This document shows positions 28,862 through 34,250 of a stretch of DNA of 34,250 bases, in pieces (the stretch's first letter is position 1; every line of letters begins with the position of its first letter). The notes under the pieces are model-generated. The model was not told the origin of the DNA. It saw nothing but the letters and a program-made list of their open reading frames with translations, and searched no databases. The stretch covers positions 1 to 34,250 of the IMG/VR virus record IMGVR_UViG_3300050002_000025; one strand, 5' to 3'. The position numbers and the translations under genes are program-made. Source of the stretch: a virus.

Positions 28862-29694
28862 CCAGCACTGACGTGGTGGAGCGGATGCGCGGCCAGATCG
28901 AGCAGGCCGACGACCGGCCGAGGACTCTGTCCGATCAGCTCGAAGCGCTGGTGCCGCAGGTGGCGAAAGCCACAGGCCGGACCGACCTAGCCGAGCGAGT
29001 CGTCCGCATGGGATTGACCGAGGTCCGCAAATCCCCCGAGCTGGCGCAGTGCACCGCACCCAGCATCATGGGTGCGGTCATGCAGTCCGCTCAGTTGCGG
29101 TTGGATCCTGGGCAGCCACTCGGGCATTCCTGGATGATCCCCATGAAGCACAAGGGGATCTGGGAGTGCGAGTGGTGGCTCGGCTACAAGGGGATCATTG
29201 AGCTGGCGCACCGGTCCGGTCAGCTCACCGGGATCACGGCTGACGTGGTACGCGAGGCCGACCGGTTCGAGGCCGTACGGGGCACCACTGGCCGCCTGGT
29301 CCATGAGATCGACTGGCGGGCATCGCAGGAAGATCGTGGCCCCGTGTACGCCGCGTACGCCCACGCCAAACTACTGAACGGTGGCGACGCCTGGGAAGTG
29401 CTCACACTGGAGCAGATCAACGAGCGACGTGCCATGTCGAGGGGGTCGGATAGCAAGTTCTCGCCGTGGGTGAACTGGTTCGACAGGATGGCCGCCAAGT
29501 CAGCGGTGCATGCTCTCGGCCGGTGGTTGCCGGCCTGCCCCGACTACGGCGACGGTGTAGCGGCCGACGGGCGGGTGATGGAATGGGATCCCGCCCGGCC
29601 CGAGGTTCCCGCCCAACCGGCCGGGCTCGACGCCGCCGAGCTCCTAGCTGCGATGCCCGAGTCTGAGTCTGAGTCCGAGGTCGCGCCCGATTGA
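28858..29694 (+). CDS. recT: RecT-family single-strand annealing protein, 278 aa
   Basis: The RecT core is clear: SIMGAVMQSAQLRLDPGQPL, then KGIWECEWWLGYKGIIELAH, a central GITADVVREADRFEAVRGTT and VYAAYAHAKLLNGG. RecT coats single strands left by the YqaJ exonuclease and anneals homologous DNA, giving phage-encoded recombination and genome circularisation. The GTG start overlaps the previous stop. The final 40 residues are an acidic, Ser/Glu-rich tail. Confidence 0.95.
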   Translation: MTSTDVVERMRGQIEQADDRPRTLSDQLEALVPQVAKATGRTDLAERVVRMGLTEVRKSPELAQCTAPSIMGAVMQSAQLRLDPGQPLGHSWMIPMKHKGIWECEWWLGYKGIIELAHRSGQLTGITADVVREADRFEAVRGTTGRLVHEIDWRASQEDRGPVYAAYAHAKLLNGGDAWEVLTLEQINERRAMSRGSDSKFSPWVNWFDRMAAKSAVHALGRWLPACPDYGDGVAADGRVMEWDPARPEVPAQPAGLDAAELLAAMPESESESEVAPD

Positions 29695-29752
29695 CGGTGG
29701 CCGGGTGCGGTCAGTCCGCCGATATTGCCATGGTACCTGATCCTAGAACCAC

Positions 29753-29765
29753 ATGTTGCCAACAT
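29753..29765. promoter_or_regulatory. 13-bp perfect palindrome upstream of the first RHH-like gene
   Basis: ATGTTGCCAACAT is a perfect palindrome with a central C, 27 bases before the ATG at 29792. TATAGG at 29777-29782 could be the -10, with the palindrome covering the -35 region, so it may be an operator for an autoregulating ribbon-helix-helix protein. Confidence 0.6.
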
Positions 29766-29791
29766 GATGCGACAACTATAGGGTTGGTGGT

Positions 29792-30022
29792 ATGAGAACT
29801 ACCAGTCCACGCAAAGCGCTCCACGCATACGTCACCGCCGGATGCCACGACGCGTTCCACGGCACCGCATCAGCCGGCGGTGTGTCCGTGTCCGCCATGC
29901 TCGAAGCCATCGGAGAGTTCGTCGCCGATCTGTTCGACGAAGACCACGACGCAGGCAAAGACCAGCTGCTCAGAGCACGCGAGATCGACGCATCACGTCG
30001 ACGCCGGAACCAGCACACCTAG
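29792..30022 (+). CDS. ribbon-helix-helix-like protein, 76 aa
   Basis: After a basic start (MRTTSPRKALHAYVTAG) comes a segment HDAFHGTASAGGVSVSAMLE and EAIGEFVADLF, which matches the strand-helix-turn-helix order of Arc/MetJ repressors and resembles the next gene's product position for position. The last part is charged (REIDASRRRRNQHT). Such proteins bind short palindromes as dimers. It has its own promoter region, with a palindrome upstream. Confidence 0.62.
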   Translation: MRTTSPRKALHAYVTAGCHDAFHGTASAGGVSVSAMLEAIGEFVADLFDEDHDAGKDQLLRAREIDASRRRRNQHT

Positions 30023-30027
30023 TGCTC

Positions 30028-30033
30028 TAACCT
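30028..30033 (+). promoter_or_regulatory. -10 box of a leaderless-type promoter for the second RHH-like gene
   Basis: TAACCT at 30028-30033 is followed by six bases and the ATG at 30040, and no ribosome binding site is present. Just upstream, AGCAC (30012-30016) and GTGCT (30022-30026) form a short inverted repeat. No good -35 is visible. Confidence 0.55.
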
Positions 30034-30039
30034 CGACCC

Positions 30040-30270
30040 ATGTCCGATGACCTCGTCCACGTCCACATCCGACTCTCACCCGACGCGGCAAGAGCATGGA
30101 CAGACGCTGCGAACCGGAGCGGGTCGACCATCACCGGCCTGGCCGAAGCGATCGGCCGGCGCCGGATCCGGGCCATCAGTCTCGAACCGGCGACCGGTGA
30201 GGCGGCCCGGCAAGTAGACGCAGAACGGAAACGACGGCCCGGCACTCGGGCCAAGAGGACAACGACATGA
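30040..30270 (+). CDS. ribbon-helix-helix (Arc/MetJ-like) protein, 76 aa
   Basis: The core VHVHIRLSPDAARAWTDAAN and SGSTITGLAEAIGRR follows the beta-alpha-alpha layout of RHH DNA-binding proteins, with a basic tail (AERKRRPGTRAKRTTT). It is a tandem relative of the preceding protein. Its gene overlaps the next by four bases, so it may repress or tune the downstream membrane and lysis genes. Confidence 0.72.
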   Translation: MSDDLVHVHIRLSPDAARAWTDAANRSGSTITGLAEAIGRRRIRAISLEPATGEAARQVDAERKRRPGTRAKRTTT

Positions 30271-30728
30271 ACGAAACAGACGTGAACACCTGGCTACTGA
30301 TGATCGTGACCGCCGCGGTAGCGGCTGCGCTCATAATCACTTTCCGGCAGTGGCTCATCTACGAACGGGAGCGCCGCATAGGGCGGATACGGAACACGCC
30401 CGGACAGGGCCCGGTGCCGCTCGACGGCCGCACCGACAGCCTGCAGTCCATGAACGACGGGCTGCGCCGAGAAGCCTGGCTAGCGAACCGCCGGGCCGAC
30501 GAGCTCGCCAAGTCGCTGGCCGCTGCCCGGCACATCAGCCGAGCCCAGGAACGGGTCGGGTTGGCGTTGTCGACAATGCGTGTCGAGGCTGAACAGACCG
30601 GCCAGATGCCAGCCATCGCCGCTACCAATTCCACGATCGAGGCCATCGAGGCCGACGCGACCAAGGTCCTTGAGGACACCAAAGTGGTGCCCATGACCGC
30701 CCGCCGTCGCCGGGTTCTCGCGTCATGA
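30267..30728 (+). CDS. single-span membrane protein with coiled coil, 153 aa
   Basis: After an acidic N-terminus, WLLMIVTAAVAAALIITF (about 9-26) is a membrane span, then a basic stretch (YERERRIGRIRNTP) that would face the cytoplasm. The remainder is helical and charged (LRREAWLANRRADELAKSLA), suggesting a coiled coil. A GAGGACAACGAC block precedes the ATG. It lies upstream of the endolysin, so a lysis-accessory role is possible, though not demonstrated. Confidence 0.68.
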   Translation: MNETDVNTWLLMIVTAAVAAALIITFRQWLIYERERRIGRIRNTPGQGPVPLDGRTDSLQSMNDGLRREAWLANRRADELAKSLAAARHISRAQERVGLALSTMRVEAEQTGQMPAIAATNSTIEAIEADATKVLEDTKVVPMTARRRRVLAS

Positions 30729-31066
30729 CCGACGACGACAACATACGTGACCCTGCGTGGGTCTGGCCGGGTTCGGTGGGCCGCGACGTGCCTACTGGCC
30801 TCATCTTCTGGGACGGCGGCGTGATCCGTCCACGCCGCTACGTCGGCCGGCCCGTCCTCTTCGTGTGCAGGTTGGCGATCAAAGCGGCCGAGCGGGCATC
30901 CGCCTGGGCTGCGCCACGACCCAAAGCGGTGTACGTGCCGATCGACGTGGCCGGCGGTCCAATCCACCGGGCGCCGGTGACTTTGCTGCCCGACATCTCC
31001 GGCACGTTCGTCGCCGACGATCCGGCGGGCAGCAAGACGGTGTCCGGCGAAACGTTGGAGCCGTGA
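30725..31066 (+). CDS. hypothetical protein, 113 aa
   Basis: The protein has a beta-like N-terminal region (DPAWVWPGSVGRDVPTGLIF), then a hydrophobic/basic segment RPVLFVCRLAIKAAERASAW and an extended Pro/Val-rich part (AVYVPIDVAGGPIHRAPV). The motif IGRPVLWL-like in the next protein is similar to its RPVLFVCRLAIK. Start and stop overlap neighbours. Function unknown. Confidence 0.62.
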   Translation: MTDDDNIRDPAWVWPGSVGRDVPTGLIFWDGGVIRPRRYVGRPVLFVCRLAIKAAERASAWAAPRPKAVYVPIDVAGGPIHRAPVTLLPDISGTFVADDPAGSKTVSGETLEP

Positions 31067-31341
31067 TACCCGGCGTGCCGCACTATGAAAGCTGGGATGA
31101 CGTGCCGAGCCGATCCCCGACCTACCGGCCCCGGATCGGCCGGCCCGTGCTCTGGTTGGCCGGGATGCTCTGGGTGCTGGCCCTACGCATCAACCATCTC
31201 TCTGACTGGCTCACTGATTGGGTGACCATCGACCGAGGCGACGGCCCAGGCGTGTTCACCGTCCCAAGCGAAGCTACTGCCCGCCTGATCGTCGAGGCCG
31301 ACAAGGCAATCGACGACGGCGGCGATGACGAACCGAACTGA
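31063..31341 (+). CDS. hypothetical membrane-associated protein, 92 aa
   Basis: GTG start at 31063, overlapping the previous stop. Contains GRPVLWLAGMLWVLALRINH (about 26-45), a hydrophobic stretch that resembles the VGRPVLFVCRLAIK segment of its upstream neighbour, so the two may be diverged copies. The end is acidic (EADKAIDDGGDDEPN). Function unknown. Confidence 0.6.
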   Translation: MIPGVPHYESWDDVPSRSPTYRPRIGRPVLWLAGMLWVLALRINHLSDWLTDWVTIDRGDGPGVFTVPSEATARLIVEADKAIDDGGDDEPN

Positions 31342-31370
31342 CCACACCAACCCTACGGAAGGACAACGGC

Positions 31371-31733
31371 ATGACCGAACAACCACCACCGCCATCCGGT
31401 CCGCCGGCACCGCCGCTTGTGGGCCGGCCGCTGCTCCAGCGGCAACCGCTGGTCGTCGTCGCCATAGTGTTCGTCGTCGCCAGCATCGCCGGCATCATCC
31501 TCGGCGCGACCGCTACCGCTGAGCCGGGCCCGGCCGACATCTCGGCGTGTCTCGAAGCGCTCGACGCGGCCGACACCGCGTTCGCGGTCGCTGGTCGACA
31601 GCTCGCCGAGATCGTCGACATGATCGACGGTGGTGGCACACCAGCGGACATGGACCGGCTGCAACGGGAACTCACATCCGAACTAGCCGACTACTCGACG
31701 GCTCGCAGCGAATGCCGGAGGACACCACAATGA
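31371..31733 (+). CDS. single-span membrane protein with Pro-rich N-terminus, 120 aa
   Basis: The N-terminus is Pro-rich (PPPPSGPPAPPLVGRP), followed by a membrane span LVVVAIVFVVASIAGIILGA (about 27-46). The C-terminal half is charged, helical and has two Cys, likely outside the cytoplasm. An AAGGACAACGGC block precedes the ATG. Such type-II membrane proteins often lie near phage lysis genes; its role is unknown. Confidence 0.68.
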   Translation: MTEQPPPPSGPPAPPLVGRPLLQRQPLVVVAIVFVVASIAGIILGATATAEPGPADISACLEALDAADTAFAVAGRQLAEIVDMIDGGGTPADMDRLQRELTSELADYSTARSECRRTPQ

Positions 31734-32029
31734 CCGAAGTGTACGTGACGGACGGCACGACGGCCGAGGACAAGAGGATCACAGACGCCGGTGCAGCACT
31801 GCGGACAGCGGTCGACATTCTCGCCTGCCACGACTGGGAGCACCTGTCGGCAATATCCGAAGAGACCCAAGCGATCGGCGAGGAACTGGTGCCGGATTGG
31901 TACTCGGACCATGCCCCGGTGATCGCAGCCAACCACCAACTGTTCAGGTCTACAGCCCGGTACCTCGCCGAGATCCGGGCCACCGTCGCCAACGCCAAAC
32001 AGCCCGATGCCGAGGAGATACCTGCATGA
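31730..32029 (+). CDS. hypothetical helical protein, 99 aa
   Basis: Starts with MTEVYVTDGTTAEDKRITDA, then helical, with HDWEHLSAISEETQAIGEEL and LFRSTARYLAEIRATVANA. It overlaps both neighbours by four bases and lies directly before the endolysin. No motif is recognised. Confidence 0.65.
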   Translation: MTEVYVTDGTTAEDKRITDAGAALRTAVDILACHDWEHLSAISEETQAIGEELVPDWYSDHAPVIAANHQLFRSTARYLAEIRATVANAKQPDAEEIPA

Positions 32030-32811
32030 GCACCTATCTGGAAGACCATCCGCCAGCTCGAGCGCAGTACCGGTCTGTCCGCCGGGCCAAGGTCACCGGC
32101 GCGATCGTTGTTCACACCGCGGAGAACGCCACCGACACCGACCTTCCCGACGGGGGCGCCGAAGCGGTCGCACGGTTCATTTCCCGGCGCACCGACACGG
32201 CCGGGAGCTACCACTCGGTAGTCGATTCCGACTCGATCGTGCGTGTCGGCCGTTACGAGTGGGAGATGTTCCACGAGGGCACAGGCGGTAACCGCTGGTC
32301 GCTTGGCCTGTCGTTCGCCTGCAAGGCTGGGCAATGGCCGGTGCTACCCAGACGGTGGTACACGGGTGCGCTTCGCAATGGGGGCAAGGAAGCGGTCAAC
32401 ATGGCCCGTTGGGTCTCGCAGACGGTCGGCGTCGATATCCCGGCCCGTCGGATCACGCCGGCCGAGTACCGGGCCGGTCAACCAGGGTTCATCGGCCACG
32501 GTGAACTCGATCCCGGCCGCCGATCTGACCCTGGGCTTCACTTCCCGTGGAACGACTTTCTGGCCTACTACCGAGGAGCTACCTTGTCCGACACCACCAA
32601 CCCCTATGAGGCCGAGACCAACGAAGCTCTACGTCTGCTCGCCGAGCACGGTGATTACGTCGGAGCGATCGATGGATGGTTCGGGCCGAAAGCTTTGGCC
32701 GCGCTCCACACCTTGAAGAACAAGACACACAGCTTCGACATCGGCCAGGTTCGAGCTGCGCTCACCGAGTCGGCCGCCCTGCTCCAGATAGCTCGGGGCG
32801 AACTGGGATGA
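32026..32811 (+). CDS. endolysin: N-acetylmuramoyl-L-alanine amidase with peptidoglycan-binding domain, 261 aa
   Basis: The amidase_2 (PGRP-like) domain spans about residues 20-180: zinc ligands His30 (AIVVHTAEN), His158 and Asp168 (FIGHGELDPGRRSDPGLH), and Tyr/His in GSYHSVVDSD. It cuts the amide link between muramic acid and the peptide. Residues about 197-240 (NEALRLLAEHGDYVGAIDGW, FGPKALAAL) form a PG_binding_1-type wall-binding module. It starts with ATG overlapping the previous stop. A strong hairpin follows the gene. Confidence 0.94.
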   Translation: MSTYLEDHPPARAQYRSVRRAKVTGAIVVHTAENATDTDLPDGGAEAVARFISRRTDTAGSYHSVVDSDSIVRVGRYEWEMFHEGTGGNRWSLGLSFACKAGQWPVLPRRWYTGALRNGGKEAVNMARWVSQTVGVDIPARRITPAEYRAGQPGFIGHGELDPGRRSDPGLHFPWNDFLAYYRGATLSDTTNPYEAETNEALRLLAEHGDYVGAIDGWFGPKALAALHTLKNKTHSFDIGQVRAALTESAALLQIARGELG

Positions 32812-32812
32812 C

Positions 32813-32843
32813 CGGCCCCGGTCCCCGCCGCGGGACCGGGCCG
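32813..32843 (+). terminator. strong bidirectional terminator after the endolysin
   Basis: CGGCCCCGGTCCC (32813-32825) pairs with GGGACCGGGCCG (32832-32843), a 12-bp stem with one bulged base and a six-base loop, immediately after the endolysin stop (32811). It also lies at the end of the leftward holin-like gene, so both convergent transcripts can end here. Confidence 0.82.
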
Positions 32844-32854
32844 ACACACCTAGT

Positions 32855-33097
32855 CTACAGTTGAGCTGCTTCGCGGCGCTGTAGCGTCACCTCGGCGGAT
32901 CGGGAAGGGGCCAGCTCGGGAGCGAGGTAGCCGACACCGGCCGCGATGACGATCACGGCAATGTCCACCATCCACGGATCCGGGATGAACCCGTAGCGGG
33001 ATTCGAGCCACCGGCCTACTACCGAGACGATCACCGCCGCGATCCCAGCGGCGGTGAGTTTCGTTGACGGGGCCGACGTTGCAGAAGACAGTTCCAT
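32855..33097 (-). CDS. holin-like small membrane protein, 80 aa
   Basis: Two hydrophobic spans, LTAAGIAAVIVSVVGRWL (about 14-31) and VDIAVIVIAAGVGYLAPEL (about 44-62), flank a short charged loop; the basic tail follows. This matches actinophage holins that let the endolysin reach the wall. It is next to the endolysin but on the opposite strand, which is unusual. A ribosome binding site (AAGGAC) precedes the ATG. Confidence 0.72.
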   Translation of the reverse strand: MELSSATSAPSTKLTAAGIAAVIVSVVGRWLESRYGFIPDPWMVDIAVIVIAAGVGYLAPELAPSRSAEVTLQRREAAQL

Positions 33098-33176
33098 GAG
33101 TGTCCTTACCTGGTCAGGGATGGTATGACGGGTTGTGCTTACAGTGTCAGCATGCCCTATATCCCCCGACTAGGTC

Positions 33177-33182
33177 TATCGT
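33177..33182 (+). promoter_or_regulatory. -10 box of a possible leaderless promoter for the 33189 gene
   Basis: TATCGT (33177-33182) is followed by six bases and the GTG at 33189. No ribosome binding site precedes the GTG. The -35 is not clear. It is divergent from the holin-like gene, whose start is 91 bases away. Confidence 0.5.
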
Positions 33183-33188
33183 CACGGA

Positions 33189-33563
33189 GTGGCCACATCG
33201 ATGATGGATGCCCCCGCCGACCCGCCCGAGCCCGAGCAACCGGTGTTTGACCTCGACGAGGCCTTCCCGTGGGTGGGTGGAGGTGCAGCCACAGGGTTCG
33301 TGGCTCTCCTGATCGCCGGGTACCGGTCACTGTTCACCGACTCGACGAAAGACCGCGACTACCTCCGTTGTGAGCTCGGGAAACTCCGCGGTGAGATGGC
33401 CGGCGACCGGGCGAAGTACCGGGCCGAGATGGACGATGTACGCCGGGCGTTACGGGCGTGCGAGGAACGGGAACGAGGGTGGGAGCGTCGTGACCACCTG
33501 CTCCGCATGGAAGTCGCCGAGCTGCGCCACGACATGAAAGCTGGTCACCAGTCGGGCGAGTAG
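33189..33563 (+). CDS. membrane protein with coiled-coil tail, 124 aa
   Basis: An acidic Pro-rich N-terminus is followed by one membrane span (WVGGGAATGFVALLIAGY, about 29-46) and a long charged coiled coil (ELGKLRGEMAGDRAKYRAEM and beyond). The layout is that of spanin-like or second-holin proteins in lysis cassettes, though no lipoprotein signal or partner is present. GTG start. The 3' end overlaps the convergent tail gene by 19 bases. Confidence 0.68.
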   Translation: MATSMMDAPADPPEPEQPVFDLDEAFPWVGGGAATGFVALLIAGYRSLFTDSTKDRDYLRCELGKLRGEMAGDRAKYRAEMDDVRRALRACEERERGWERRDHLLRMEVAELRHDMKAGHQSGE

Positions 33564-34250
33564 CCGTCCCAATGGCAGTAGCGGCGGCCCCGGCCGTCTC
33601 TTGACCAGTGGTGTCCGGAGAGGGGGCATTGGTCTGGGCCGGCCCGGGATTGGCGGTATTGTTCGGCCCGGGATTCTGCGATGGTTCGCATGGCGCCGGC
33701 GAAGGTGGTGCCGCCGGTGTCGATGTCGGACACGATGGCGGTGGACGCGTCGAGGGCGGTGGCGACGCAGGTCGACGTTTCGGCTGGTGCTTCGGCGCCG
33801 ATCGCGGTGGAGATGACGGCGTCGTACGCGGTCGCTGGTGCCGCGGCAGTCTCGATCGGCGCGGTGATCGTGCTGGTCGGGTCGTACGCGGTAGCCGTGG
33901 CGGCGGCTGCTTCGGCCTGGGCGGCGATGCCTACGGTGATCGTGGCGTCGTACCCGGTAGCGGTAGCTGTGGCCGTGGTGGCGGGAGGTGACACCGACCC
34001 GGCCGGGTCGGCCGAGGTCGCTGCCGCTGTGGCGTGCTCGGCGGTTGCGGCGATCGAGGTGACAGCTGGTTGGGCTGCGGCCACCGCCGCCGCTGTCTCG
34101 GCAGGGGCGTTGGTGTTGGCGCCAGTGGTGGCTGTCGCGTCGAGGGCTGCTGCGGTTGCGGTAGCTGTGACCGCGGTAGGGGCAACAGCTGGACCCGGGT
34201 TGAGAGCTGTGGCCGTCGAGGTAGCGGCTTCGGCGGGAGCGTTGGTGTTC
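33545..34250 (-). CDS. Ala/Thr-rich repeat tail protein, C-terminal part (open at window edge)
   Basis: The frame is open to the window end, so the gene starts outside or, on a circular molecule, at 11. The protein is built of degenerate repeats containing ATAYDA-like strands (TATAYDPTSTITAPIE, PATAYDAVISTAIG, and NTNAPAE twice), typical of actinophage minor tail fibres. The C-terminus switches to a charged domain with CPLSGHHWSRDGRGRRYCHW, a Cys/His pattern that may bind metal. The apparent internal start near 34084 is only a Val codon in the repeats. Confidence 0.72.
   Translation of the reverse strand, partial: NTNAPAEAATSTATALNPGPAVAPTAVTATATAAALDATATTGANTNAPAETAAAVAAAQPAVTSIAATAEHATAAATSADPAGSVSPPATTATATATGYDATITVGIAAQAEAAAATATAYDPTSTITAPIETAAAPATAYDAVISTAIGAEAPAETSTCVATALDASTAIVSDIDTGGTTFAGAMRTIAESRAEQYRQSRAGPDQCPLSGHHWSRDGRGRRYCHWDGYSPDW

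Noticed and set aside
34082-34084. Internal start near 34084 for the Ala/Thr-rich protein
   Set aside because: The codon is GTG within the repeats, has no ribosome binding site, and the frame is open to the window edge.

Overview
The window reads as the genome, probably the complete genome, of a high-GC tailed phage with a siphovirus-type tail infecting an actinobacterium. The evidence is a two-subunit terminase, a portal fused to a MuF-like tail, a ClpP-type prohead protease, an HK97-fold capsid protein, tail tube proteins, a frameshifted tail chaperone pair and a long tape measure. The G+C bias, frequent GTG starts, 4-base start/stop overlaps, Ala/Thr-rich tail repeats and starts set directly behind -10 boxes all fit an actinophage. 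The incomplete reading frames at the two window ends join in frame and rebuild a repeat unit, so the 34,250 bases are probably one circular or circularly permuted molecule opened inside a tail gene. I see no tRNA, CRISPR array, insertion sequence, integrase, DNA polymerase, helicase or primase.

Leftward structural block. From 24767 down to 20562 run the terminase subunits, a DEDDh exonuclease, a HAD phosphatase and small proteins. From 18811 down to 17388 is a cluster of six tiny genes, several with Cys/His or membrane motifs. An Acb2-family anti-CBASS gene (16842-17084) and the portal-MuF gene (14461-16815) follow. The protease-capsid operon (14397 down to 11059) has its own promoter. Head-tail joining and tail genes run from 7159 to the left edge and, if the ends join, on into the Ala/Thr-rich tail gene at 34250-33545.

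Rightward genes. Two cassettes sit inside the structural block, 7294-9129 and 10276-11040, each ending in a strong hairpin. The first carries a HigA-like regulator and two promoters, each with the same 17-bp palindrome exactly filling the -35/-10 interval and overlapping the -10. The replication module (19097-20444) encodes a winged-helix initiator-like protein whose Pro-rich linker DNA contains three perfect 15-bp direct repeats, a candidate iteron origin. The early or recombination block (24853-32811) starts with a MerR-type regulator and carries a YqaJ exonuclease with a RecT annealing protein, two ribbon-helix-helix-like proteins and the endolysin. A holin-like gene lies next to it on the opposite strand.

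Regulation visible in the sequence. Several operon-first genes start exactly 6 nt after a -10 hexamer, which suggests leaderless transcripts. Three leftward promoters share the motif ACACGTGSTATGYT. Genes further inside rightward operons instead use a repeated ribosome-binding block close to GAGGACAACGACATG. The most interesting items are the twin operator-promoters with their putative regulator, the iterons inside the initiator gene, the acb2 gene paired with a deoxyribosyltransferase-like gene, and the apparent circular closure.
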